A stretch of 49,604 nt of DNA from Arenimonas donghaensis DSM 18148 = HO3-R19 (GTDB taxonomy: Bacteria; Pseudomonadota; Gammaproteobacteria; Xanthomonadales; Xanthomonadaceae), in the NCBI RefSeq assembly GCF_000743535.1, contig NZ_AVCJ01000013.1, forward strand, positions 1-49,604. The letters run 5' to 3'. The notes under the pieces are model-generated. The model did not search any database and had not been told where the DNA came from. It worked only from the letters and a program-made list of their open reading frames with translations. A program made the position numbers and the translations under genes. Positions within the stretch are counted from its first letter, which is position 1. Every line of letters begins with the position of its first letter. Below, piece by piece: positions 35,127 through 43,044 of the stretch.

Positions 35127-36239
35127 CTAGAGTTTGCCCAGGAACCCGCCGATCGCGGGCCCGAAACGCTCGATGTCGACCAGGAAGGCATCGTGGCCCT
35201 GCGGGGACTCGAGCGCGACGAACTCCGAATCGGCACCGCCGGCGCGCAGGCCGTCGGCGACCTGTTCCTGCTGCTGCAGCGGGAACAGGATGTCGGTGTG
35301 GACGCCGATGGCCATCGCACGCTCGAGCTTGATCGATGCCAGCGCCTTCATGACGTCGCCGCCGCCGTATTCGGCGGCGTCGAACCAGTCCATCGAACGG
35401 CTCAGGTACAGGTAGCAGTTCGGATCGAAGGTGCGCACGAAGCGGCGGGCATGGCCCTCGAGGTAGCGTTCGACCTCGAACTCCAGGCCGAACGGGTCGT
35501 CTTCGCGGCACTCACTGTCCAGGCGAACGCGGCCGAACCGGCCGTCCCATTCCATGGCCGAGCGATAGGTGACCACGCCCAGCTTGCGCGCGATGCGCAT
35601 GCCGTTTTCCGGATAGGCGTGTTCGTCGTAATGGCCCTGGTTCCAGTTCGGGTCCAGGCGGATCGCCTCGCGCTGCAGCGAGCGGATGGCGATCGAGAAG
35701 GGCAGGGCGCGGGCGCTTCCCGACACATTGATGTGCGAACGCGCGATGCCGGGGAACTGCAGCAGCAAGGCGAGCGCGCTCATGCCGCCCATGGAGTTGC
35801 CGATGACGCAGGCCAGCTGCCCGATGCCCAGCCCCTGCACCAGGTGCTGCGCCGCGCGGGCGCCGTCCTCGATCGACAGGTCAGGGAAGTCGAGCCGGTA
35901 GGGCTGGCCGCTGGCCGGGTTGACCGAGGCCGCGCCGGTGCTGCCCTTGCAGCTGCCCAGCGGGTTGATGCAGACCACGAACCAGCGATGGGTGTCGATG
36001 GGCTTGCCGGGCCCGAGCATGGCCTCCCACCAGCCCGGCTCGCCGTTGCCTGCGTTGGCCGCTGCATGGGCGTTGGGCGACAGGCCGGGCAGGATGAGGA
36101 TGGCGTTGTCGCGTGCCGGGGAAAGCGTGCCCCAGGTTTCATAGGCCAGCACGGCGTCGCTGATGGCGCCGCCGCGCTTGAACGGGAAGGGACTGGGCAG
36201 CGCGATGAATTGGGTGGCCGGCGGGATCGATTCGCTCAT
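35127..36239 (-). CDS. metX: MetX-type O-acyltransferase, probably serine O-succinyltransferase
   Basis: 370-residue alpha/beta-hydrolase-fold acyltransferase. The nucleophile elbow is GNSMGG (Ser149), with Asp316 in VHTDILFP and His349 in GHDAF. The family normally makes O-acetylhomoserine, but members from Xanthomonas and relatives were shown to succinylate serine for cysteine synthesis. The NPLGSCKGSTGAASVNP loop (92-108) resembles that group rather than the NVLGGCxGSTGPxS of homoserine acetyltransferases; the assignment is from memory of the family. ATG 36239 overlaps the ccmI stop by four bases (ATGA), so metX is the translationally coupled last gene of the ccm operon. Substrate needs biochemical proof. 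Confidence 0.85.
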   Translation of the reverse strand: MSESIPPATQFIALPSPFPFKRGGAISDAVLAYETWGTLSPARDNAILILPGLSPNAHAAANAGNGEPGWWEAMLGPGKPIDTHRWFVVCINPLGSCKGSTGAASVNPASGQPYRLDFPDLSIEDGARAAQHLVQGLGIGQLACVIGNSMGGMSALALLLQFPGIARSHINVSGSARALPFSIAIRSLQREAIRLDPNWNQGHYDEHAYPENGMRIARKLGVVTYRSAMEWDGRFGRVRLDSECREDDPFGLEFEVERYLEGHARRFVRTFDPNCYLYLSRSMDWFDAAEYGGGDVMKALASIKLERAMAIGVHTDILFPLQQQEQVADGLRAGGADSEFVALESPQGHDAFLVDIERFGPAIGGFLGKL

Positions 36240-37234
36240 TGCAGCACTTTAGCAATCACCAGCGTTGCCTCGCCGCCATCGGCGACGTCGAGCTCCAGGC
36301 CTTCGGCCTCGAGGTCGCCAGGCGCGGCCCCGGCATCGCCCGAGCGCGAGATCCGCGCCATCAGGCGCACCCGCGCCTGCGCCGAGAGCTTCTGGGCCGG
36401 CATCAGGCCATCGGCGTCGGACAGGGTGACGGTCAGCGGGAAATCCGCGACCGGCAGTCGCTTCACCGCCACCGGCAGGCCGCCTTCAAGCGTGCGGGCG
36501 AAGACATACAGCGTGTCGCCGGGCGCGACCTTCCCGGCGAGCTGCGGCGCCAGATCGACCGTGATCGCCAGGGTCGGGCCACTGGCGAGGGCCGGTTCGA
36601 CCTCCAGCGGCGGCAGGCCGGCCTGTTCGCGCGCCGTGTCCAGCTGCGGTCGCAGCGCAGCCGCGGTGGCTTGATCGACCAGCGGCAACAGCCGGCCCCA
36701 GGTCTCGGCGGCTTGCGCAGCCTGGCCCGACTGCAATTGCTGGGCGCCGAGATAGAACAGGGCGCGCTGGTGGTCGGGGCGAAGCGCGACGGCTCGCTGC
36801 AGCAGGGCGACGGCGTCGGCCGGGAAGCGTCCGCCGGGCGCGGCGCGCATGCGGGCATCGGCCAGCTCGACCATCAGGTCGGGCTCTTCCGGCAGCAGCG
36901 CCTGGGCCTTGCCCAGGGCCTCGGCGGCGCCGGCCCAATCGCCCTGGGCGGCACGGCTGCGGCCGAGCAGCACCCAGCCTTCGACGCTGCCGGGCTCTTC
37001 GGCCAGGCGGTGTTCGAGCTGGGCGATGGCTTCTTCCAGGGTCTCGGGGGCTTTCACCTGTGCCGGGTCCAGCGCATCGGGCGAACCCAGCATCGCGTAC
37101 AGTCCGGCGGTTCCGACGCCGAGGGCCAGCGCCAGGACCAGGGCGCTTCGGCGCGCGCCGCGCCACAGCGGCCGCAGCGCGAGTGCCAGCAGCAGGGCCA
37201 GCAGCACCAGGGAGGCAAGAACGAAGCTGGTCAT
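36236..37234 (-). CDS. ccmI: Cytochrome c maturation protein CcmI (CycH), TPR protein
   Basis: 332 residues. Two N-terminal transmembrane segments (about 3-20 and 30-47) precede a periplasmic part with TPR repeats (about 65-200, e.g. EGWVLLGRSRAAQGDWAGAAEALGKAQALLPEEP) and a C-terminal beta-rich domain (ITVDLAPQLAGKVAPGDTLYVFART). CcmI binds the C-terminus of apocytochrome c and presents it to CcmF/H. The start is ATG 37234 with CAGGAA upstream; ATG 37243 inside ccmH is an alternative. Ends in the ATGA overlap with metX. Confidence 0.88.
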   Translation of the reverse strand: MTSFVLASLVLLALLLALALRPLWRGARRSALVLALALGVGTAGLYAMLGSPDALDPAQVKAPETLEEAIAQLEHRLAEEPGSVEGWVLLGRSRAAQGDWAGAAEALGKAQALLPEEPDLMVELADARMRAAPGGRFPADAVALLQRAVALRPDHQRALFYLGAQQLQSGQAAQAAETWGRLLPLVDQATAAALRPQLDTAREQAGLPPLEVEPALASGPTLAITVDLAPQLAGKVAPGDTLYVFARTLEGGLPVAVKRLPVADFPLTVTLSDADGLMPAQKLSAQARVRLMARISRSGDAGAAPGDLEAEGLELDVADGGEATLVIAKVLQ

Positions 37235-37236
37235 GG

Positions 37237-37662
37237 TCACCATTCCTGCCCGTCTTCGGCGGGCGGCTGCACCGGGGCCTGGCCCGAGCGCCTGCGAACC
37301 ACCACCGCCACCACAATCGCGCCGCCGACCAGGATCAGGCCCGGCCCGAACCAGAGCAGCCAGGTGGCGGGTCGCACCGGCGGGTTGTAGAGCACGAATT
37401 CGCTGTATCGCGCCACCAGGTAGTCCTTGATCTCGCGGTCGGTCTTGCCTTCGCGCATCAATTCGAGAACCTGCATGCGAAGGTCCTGGGCGATTTGTGC
37501 ATTGGAGTCGGCCAGGGACTGGTTCTGGCACATCACGCAGCGCAACTCGGCGGAGAGTTCGCGGAAGCGGGCTTCTTCGGCGGCATCGCGGAATTCGATG
37601 GGCTCGAAGGCGGCGGCCAGCGCGGAAAACGCCAGCAGCAGGAACAGCAGGCAGGTCTTCAT
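37237..37662 (-). CDS. ccmH: Cytochrome c maturation thioredoxin-like subunit CcmH (CycL)
   Basis: 141 residues: signal peptide, the redox motif LRCVMCQNQSLADSNA with Cys42 and Cys45, and a C-terminal transmembrane helix (about 101-123). CcmH reduces or resolves the haem-binding cysteines of apocytochrome c in the periplasm. This is the short form, with the TPR part supplied by separate ccmI. Its start overlaps the ccmG stop by ATGA. Confidence 0.93.
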   Translation of the reverse strand: MKTCLLFLLLAFSALAAAFEPIEFRDAAEEARFRELSAELRCVMCQNQSLADSNAQIAQDLRMQVLELMREGKTDREIKDYLVARYSEFVLYNPPVRPATWLLWFGPGLILVGGAIVVAVVVRRRSGQAPVQPPAEDGQEW

Positions 37663-38192
37663 GGCAAGGACTCCAGCGCCGGCAGCAGCTGCGTCTGCAC
37701 GACGTCGGGGGTCAGCGGACCGACGAATTTCCAGCGGATCACGCCCTGGGCGTCGACCAGGAACGATTCCGGCGCACCGTAGATGCCCCAGTCCAGCGCC
37801 GCGCGTCCTTCGACGTCGGTGATGACCAGGGCATACGGGTTGCCGAACTGCGCCAGCCAGCGGCGGGCGTCATCGGCCTCGTCCTTGTAGTCGTAGCCGA
37901 TCACGCGGATGCGGCCGGACTTGGCCAGTTCGGTGATCACCGGGTGTTCGTCGCGGCAGGCCGGGCACCAGCTGCCCCAGACATTGAGCAGGTAGGGTTC
38001 GCCCAGCAGGTCGGCGCGGGAGACGATGCGTCCGGGTTCGTCGAGCACCGGCAGCGCGAAATCGGGCGCCGGCTTTCCCACCAGCGGCGAGGGGATCGCG
38101 CTGGTGTCCTTGCCCGAGTTCATCATCACGCCGACGCCCAGCAGCAGTGCGAGCGCGACAAAGGCCAGCAGGGGCAGCAGCCGCTTGATCAT
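37659..38192 (-). CDS. ccmG: Thiol:disulfide oxidoreductase CcmG/DsbE
   Basis: 177 residues: an N-terminal membrane anchor (about 5-24) and a thioredoxin-fold domain with WGSWCPAC (Cys76, Cys79) and the family's acidic NVWGSWCPACRDEHP surroundings. It delivers electrons to CcmH/apocytochrome c. ATG 38192 overlaps the ccmF stop; the longer open frame upstream overlaps ccmF and is rejected. Confidence 0.94.
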   Translation of the reverse strand: MIKRLLPLLAFVALALLLGVGVMMNSGKDTSAIPSPLVGKPAPDFALPVLDEPGRIVSRADLLGEPYLLNVWGSWCPACRDEHPVITELAKSGRIRVIGYDYKDEADDARRWLAQFGNPYALVITDVEGRAALDWGIYGAPESFLVDAQGVIRWKFVGPLTPDVVQTQLLPALESLP

Positions 38193-40126
38193 GCCGGGAC
38201 TCCCGCGGCGAGTGGACGGCGGAAGCGGCGGTCGAAGACGACCACGAAGCCGCCCAGCGCCATGAACAGCGAACCGAGCCAGATCAGCCGGATCCAGGGT
38301 TTCACGTACAGGCGCAGCGCCCAACCACCGGTTTGGTTGACCGGTTCGCCCAGGGCCACGTAGAGGTCGCGGCTCAGGCCGCCGTCGAGCGCGGCTTCGG
38401 TCATCACCTGGCCGCCCGCGGCGTAGGCCCGCTTCTCCGGGTGCATCACCGCGATCTGCTTGCCGTCCCGGGACACGACGACGGTGCCGCGGTCAGCGAC
38501 ATAGTTCGGACCTTGCTGCTTTTCGACGCCACGGAAGCTGAAGTCAAAACCACGCAACTCGAAGCTCTGGCCCGGGAGCGCGGCGACGTCGCGTTCGATG
38601 CTGGTCGATTCGGTGATGAACACGCCAGCCACGAAAACGCCGATGCCCGCGTGCGCCAGCAGCATGCCCACCATCTCGGCGGTGAAGCGCGCGCCCCGGG
38701 ACGTGGACTTGAGCCGCTGCCAGGCGAAGCGGGCAGTGCCGGCGAGGATCCAGGTGGCGCCCAGCAGGCCAAAGGCCGTCTTCACGGTGCCGTGCGGAAA
38801 GCTGAAGAAGGCGACCAGCCCGACCACCAGCGCCAGTGCGGCCCAGGGCGCCAGCCAGCGCAGCGGCTGCGAGAGGTCCTCGCGCTGCCAGCGCATCAAC
38901 GGTCCGAACGGCACCAAGGCCACCAGCGGCGCCATCAGCAGGACGAACAGCAGCCCGAAATAGGGCGGGCCCACCGAGATCTTGCCCAGGTCGAGGGCCT
39001 CGGCCAGCAGCGGGTAGAGCGTGCCGAGCAGGATCATCGCCGCCGCCGCCGTCAGCAGCAGGTTGTTGGCCAGCAGGAAGGTTTCGCGCGAGGACGCGGC
39101 GAAGGGCTTGCCGGTTTCCAGCTTCGGCGCGCGCAGCGCGTACAGCAGCAGCGAACCGCCGATGACGATCACCAGGAAGGCGAGGATGAACATGCCGCGC
39201 TCGGGGTCCGAGGCGAAGGCGTGCACGCTCGTGAGCACGCCCGAGCGCACCAGGAAGGTGCCCAGCAGGGACAGCGAAAACGCGGCGATCGCCAGCAGCA
39301 GGGTCCAGCCGCGGAAGCTTCCGCGCTTTTCGGTGACCGCCTGCGAGTGCAGCAGCGCGGCGCCGACCAGCCAGGGCATGAAGCTGGCGTTCTCGACCGG
39401 ATCCCAGAACCACCAGCCGCCCCAGCCCAGTTCGTAATAGGCCCAGAAGCTGCCCAGGGCGATGCCCAGGGTCAGGAAGGCCCAGGCCACGTTGGTCCAG
39501 GGCCGGCTCCAGCGCACCCACTGCGCATCCACCTTGCCGTCGATCAGCGCCGCCACCGCGAAGGCGAAAGCCACGGCGAAGCCGACGTAGCCCATGTAAA
39601 GCAGGGGCGGGTGGAAGATCATGCCCGGGTCCTGCAGCAGCGGGTTCATGTCCCGCCCCTCGACGGCCGCCGGCAGCAAGCGTTCGAAGGGGTTGGATGT
39701 GAACAGGGTGAAGGCCAGGAAGCCCAGGGCCACCATGCCCATCACCGCCAGCACCCGGGCGACCACGGCCGCCGGCAGGGCTTTGGAAAAGAGGGCGACC
39801 AGGGCGGTCCAGCCGACCAGGAACAGCAGCCACAGCAGCAGCGAACCTTCGTGCGCGCTCCAGACGGCGGTGAACTGGTACTCGCGCGGCAGCAGCGAGT
39901 TCGAATTCTGGGCGACGTAGGCCACCGAAAAGTCGTGCACCAGGAACGCCCAGGTCAGCAGCGCGTAGGCCACGGCCACGGCCGCCAGCAGCGCATAGGC
40001 CAGGGGGCGGGCGCTGGCCATCCAGGCTGCGTGGCCGCGATGGGCACCCAGCAGCGGCAGCACCGACAGTGCCAGCGAAAGCATCAGGGCCAGCGCGAGG
40101 CTGACCAGGCCGAGTTCGGGCAGCAC
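38189..40126 (-). CDS. ccmF: Haem lyase subunit CcmF
   Basis: 645 residues with about 14-15 transmembrane helices and the haem-handling WWD signature WGGWWFWDPVENASFMPW near residue 232. Conserved FLVRSGVLTSVHAFASDP and a C-terminal periplasmic domain are also present. CcmF attaches haem to apocytochrome c with CcmH and CcmI. The start codon is GTG 40126, directly after the ccmE stop, with GGGAGG seven bases upstream. Confidence 0.96.
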   Translation of the reverse strand: MLPELGLVSLALALMLSLALSVLPLLGAHRGHAAWMASARPLAYALLAAVAVAYALLTWAFLVHDFSVAYVAQNSNSLLPREYQFTAVWSAHEGSLLLWLLFLVGWTALVALFSKALPAAVVARVLAVMGMVALGFLAFTLFTSNPFERLLPAAVEGRDMNPLLQDPGMIFHPPLLYMGYVGFAVAFAFAVAALIDGKVDAQWVRWSRPWTNVAWAFLTLGIALGSFWAYYELGWGGWWFWDPVENASFMPWLVGAALLHSQAVTEKRGSFRGWTLLLAIAAFSLSLLGTFLVRSGVLTSVHAFASDPERGMFILAFLVIVIGGSLLLYALRAPKLETGKPFAASSRETFLLANNLLLTAAAAMILLGTLYPLLAEALDLGKISVGPPYFGLLFVLLMAPLVALVPFGPLMRWQREDLSQPLRWLAPWAALALVVGLVAFFSFPHGTVKTAFGLLGATWILAGTARFAWQRLKSTSRGARFTAEMVGMLLAHAGIGVFVAGVFITESTSIERDVAALPGQSFELRGFDFSFRGVEKQQGPNYVADRGTVVVSRDGKQIAVMHPEKRAYAAGGQVMTEAALDGGLSRDLYVALGEPVNQTGGWALRLYVKPWIRLIWLGSLFMALGGFVVVFDRRFRRPLAAGVPA

Positions 40127-40606
40127 TCAGTAGCCTCCCTGTGCGGCGCCGTCGGTCCTGGTGTCGTCGACCTTGTGCTTTTCGTGGGCCTTGCCCATGG
40201 CTTCGGCGACCTCGCGGGGCATGTATTGCTCGTCGTGCTTGGCCAGCACCTGGGTGGCGTGGAATTCATCGCCGACGCGGCGGCCGGTGGCGATGACCGC
40301 CTGGTTCTCGCGGAACAGGTCGGGCAGGATGCCCTCGAAGCGCGCGGTCATCACGGCGTCGCCGTCGGTGACGCCGAAGCTGACCTTCAGGGTGCCGTCC
40401 TCGCGGACCAGGCTGTCCTTGGCGACCATGCCGCCAAGGCGGAACACCGCCTGGTCGGCGGCTTCGCCGGCGTAGACCTGGCTGGGCGTGTACAGGTAGG
40501 TGATGTTCTCGCGCAGGGCCAGGGTGACCAGGCTGGCGGCGACCGCCGAGGCCGCGACCAGGCCCAGGACCAGCCAAAGCCGGCGCTTTCGGGTGGGATG
40601 CATCAT
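40127..40606 (-). CDS. ccmE: Periplasmic haem chaperone CcmE
   Basis: 159 residues: one N-terminal transmembrane helix (about 10-30) and an OB-fold domain with the covalent haem-binding His124 and Tyr128 in the AKHDEQYMP motif. It receives haem from the CcmABCD complex and hands it to CcmF. Starts with two consecutive ATGs, the first overlapping the ccmD stop. Confidence 0.95.
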   Translation of the reverse strand: MMHPTRKRRLWLVLGLVAASAVAASLVTLALRENITYLYTPSQVYAGEAADQAVFRLGGMVAKDSLVREDGTLKVSFGVTDGDAVMTARFEGILPDLFRENQAVIATGRRVGDEFHATQVLAKHDEQYMPREVAEAMGKAHEKHKVDDTRTDGAAQGGY

Positions 40607-40761
40607 GGTGCTTGGTTTCCTTGGCGGGCGGCCTCGCGGCGGGCGCGCTGGCCGATGGCGCGGCGGATGCGATGGATGCGCCAGCGTGGCGCGGTGAAAT
40701 CCCAGGCCAGGTAGGCGGCGAACACGGCGTAGGCGCCGACGACGTACTCGAGGTAGCTCAT
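40603..40761 (-). CDS. ccmD: Haem exporter small subunit CcmD
   Basis: A 52-residue protein, with one transmembrane helix (about 4-22, YVVGAYAVFAAYLAWDF) and a basic cytoplasmic tail (HRIRRAIGQRARREAARQG), as expected for CcmD. It helps release holo-CcmE from CcmABC. The start ATG 40761 overlaps the ccmC stop, and the stop overlaps the ccmE start. Confidence 0.9.
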   Translation of the reverse strand: MSYLEYVVGAYAVFAAYLAWDFTAPRWRIHRIRRAIGQRARREAARQGNQAP

Positions 40762-41507
40762 CGGCCCGCCTCCACGCTGGCGCGCGCCCAGTCCTTGCCG
40801 GCCTCGCGCTCGAGGTTGTCGGCGCGTGCCCGCTGCAACAGCGACCCGATGAACCAGAACTTGGTGGCGAAGACCATCACCCACAGCGGCCAGGCCATGG
40901 AAGCGTCCATGGTCGATTCACCGAACAGCTTGATGGTCGCGCCCTGGTGCAGGGAGTTCCACCACTCCACCGAATACCGGATGACCGGCAGCAGGGCCAC
41001 GCCGACGATGGCGAGGAAGCTCGCCGCGCGCGCCGCGGCGCGCCGGTCCTCGATGGCCGAATACAGGCCGATGACGCCCAGGTACATGAACAGCAGCACG
41101 AGCTCCGAGGTCAGCCTCGGATCCCAGTCCCACCAGGTGCCCCACATCGGCTTGCCCCAGATCGAACCGGTGGCCAGGGTGACGGCGGTGAACAGGGCGC
41201 CGACCGGCGCGCAGGCCATGGCCAGGATTTCGGCCAGCTTGATGCGCCAGACCAGGGCGATCGCGGCGTAGACGGCCATCAGGCCGTAGACGAACAGGCT
41301 CATCCAGGCCGCCGGCACGTGGATGTAGAGGATGCGGAAACTGTCGCCCTGCTGGTAGTCGGCCGGGACCACCAGCAGCGCGCCGTAAAGGCCGACCGCC
41401 ATGCCCAGCAGGCCCAGTCCGAAACCCCAGGGCGTCCAGCGCGCGGCGAAGCGGTCGAAGATCGGGGGGGATCCGAGTTGGTGGAACCAGAGCAGGACGG
41501 GATTCAC
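40758..41507 (-). CDS. ccmC: Haem transporter/handling subunit CcmC
   Basis: 249 residues, six transmembrane helices, the WWD motif WGTWWDWDPRLTSEL (about 122-136) and the flanking periplasmic His63 (YIHVPAAW) and His187 (SLHQGATI) that ligate haem. CcmC loads haem onto CcmE. The start codon is GTG 41507, ten bases after the ccmB stop. Confidence 0.95.
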   Translation of the reverse strand: MNPVLLWFHQLGSPPIFDRFAARWTPWGFGLGLLGMAVGLYGALLVVPADYQQGDSFRILYIHVPAAWMSLFVYGLMAVYAAIALVWRIKLAEILAMACAPVGALFTAVTLATGSIWGKPMWGTWWDWDPRLTSELVLLFMYLGVIGLYSAIEDRRAAARAASFLAIVGVALLPVIRYSVEWWNSLHQGATIKLFGESTMDASMAWPLWVMVFATKFWFIGSLLQRARADNLEREAGKDWARASVEAGR

Positions 41508-41517
41508 GTTGGCGGCT

Positions 41518-42204
41518 TCAGGTCAGGGCGATACGGATCGCCGCGGCGGCGGCGAGCGGGGCGAGCACGAGGGCGAGGACCAGGCCGGCGGCCATCAGCA
41601 GCAGGGCGCCGGCCCAGGGCAGGCCCTGCGCGGCGGCCATCACGCTGCCTGCCCCGAACACCAGCACGGGCAGGAAAAGCGGCAGGGCCAGCAGGGCCAA
41701 AAGCATACCAGAGCGTCGTATGCCGACCGTCAGCGCCGCCACCACCGCGCCCATCAGGCTCAGCAGCGGCGTGCCCAACGCAAGCGAGACCAGCAAGACC
41801 GGCAGGAGTTCCCCGGGCAGGTACAGCAGTTCGGCCAGTACCGGGCTCAGCAGCACCAGGGGCAGGGCGGTGGTGACCCAGTGCACCAGCACCCGTACGA
41901 AGATCAGCCAGGCCAGCGGCACCGGCGCCAGCAGCATCTGTTCGAGGCTGCCGTCCTCGAGGTCGCCGCGGTAAAGCGAATCGAGCGAAAGCAGGCCGGC
42001 CAGCAGCACGGCCACCCACAGCACGCCGGGCGCGATGCGCGCGAGCTGCACCGGGTCCGCACCCAGCGCCATCGGGAACAGGGCCACCACCATCACCGCG
42101 AACAGCAGCGGTTGGGCGGCGTCGCCGCGTCGGCGCCAGACCAGGCGCAGGTCGCGGCGGGCCTGTGCGCGTGCCGCCGCCAGCAGCGAGGGCGTGGTGC
42201 TCAT
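41518..42204 (-). CDS. ccmB: Haem exporter permease CcmB
   Basis: 228 residues, six hydrophobic segments, with the family's [25 protein letters not shown] start and [18 protein letters not shown] stretch. It is the permease of the CcmAB ABC unit. ATG 42204 overlaps the ccmA stop (ATGA). Confidence 0.94.
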   Translation of the reverse strand: MSTTPSLLAAARAQARRDLRLVWRRRGDAAQPLLFAVMVVALFPMALGADPVQLARIAPGVLWVAVLLAGLLSLDSLYRGDLEDGSLEQMLLAPVPLAWLIFVRVLVHWVTTALPLVLLSPVLAELLYLPGELLPVLLVSLALGTPLLSLMGAVVAALTVGIRRSGMLLALLALPLFLPVLVFGAGSVMAAAQGLPWAGALLLMAAGLVLALVLAPLAAAAAIRIALT

Positions 42205-42866
42205 GCGGGCCTCCGGGCGGCACGCAGTTCCAGCGTGCGCACGGGCACCGGTGGCGCGGCATAAGCACCGTGGGTGGTGAGCAGGACCGCGCCGCCGCCG
42301 GCGAGGTGGGCCTGGATCAGCCGGTTCACCAGGGCGATGCCGTCGAGGTCGAGGTTGGCGTAAGGCTCGTCGAGCAGCCACAGCGGCGCCGACTGCAGCC
42401 GCAGGCGGGCCAGGCCCAGGCGCTTGTTCTGGCCGGCGGAAAGGCGACGGGCCGGGGTGTCTTCATAACCGGCCAGGCCGACGTCGGCGAGGGCCTGTTC
42501 GAGGTCCAGCTGGCCCGGCGCGCCGGCCAGGGCGCGTGCGAATTCAAGGTTCTCCAGCGTCGTCAGCTCCGCCTTGTGCCCCGGCAGGTGCCCCAGGTAG
42601 GCGCTGCCGCGGGCCAGGTGGTCGCGGTCGACGACCTGGCCGCGAAGCCGCACGTCGCCGGCGTCCGCGGCGAGCAGGCCGGCCAGGACGCGCAGCAGGG
42701 TGGTCTTGCCGGCGCCGTTGCCGCCCAGGACCAGCAGCGCCTCGCCCTGGACGAGCGCGAAATCGAGCGGCCCGAAGACGGGTTCGTCGTTGCGCGCGAA
42801 ACACAGCCCGCGGGCTTGCAGCAGCGGGACGTCGGCGGACGGGGAAGGAATCATCGCGGGCGGCAT
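42201..42866 (-). CDS. ccmA: Haem exporter ATP-binding protein CcmA
   Basis: 221-residue ABC ATPase with Walker A GGNGAGKT (48-55), signature LSAGQ, Walker B LWLLDEP and the H-loop TTHGA. It powers release of holo-CcmE. First gene of the ccmABCDEFGHI-metX operon. ATG 42866 is used; ATG 42854 is possible, since neither has a strong ribosome-binding site. The 178-base gap to the divergent protease has no clear minus-strand promoter. Confidence 0.94.
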   Translation of the reverse strand: MPPAMIPSPSADVPLLQARGLCFARNDEPVFGPLDFALVQGEALLVLGGNGAGKTTLLRVLAGLLAADAGDVRLRGQVVDRDHLARGSAYLGHLPGHKAELTTLENLEFARALAGAPGQLDLEQALADVGLAGYEDTPARRLSAGQNKRLGLARLRLQSAPLWLLDEPYANLDLDGIALVNRLIQAHLAGGGAVLLTTHGAYAAPPVPVRTLELRAARRPA

Positions 42867-42984
42867 GCTACCGGCTAGCCCGGAGCCGCGCCATGATGCG
42901 GATCAAGCCCGTCGGGAGGGGCAACGGTTACGGGATGCCCGGCCGACGGTTCAGGCTGGTGAAAATGACTGTCGTTGTCTTGTT

Positions 42985-43013
42985 TTGATATTCACACCCC
43001 TGTGCTGGACAAT
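42985..43013 (+). promoter_or_regulatory. Predicted promoter of the subtilisin-like protease
   Basis: TTGATA (42985-42990) and GACAAT (43008-43013) are 17 bases apart and would start transcription near 43020, with a GCAGGA ribosome-binding site before ATG 43045. Confidence 0.55.
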
Positions 43014-43044
43014 CGGGGACTCGTTCATCCGCAGGACATAATTC

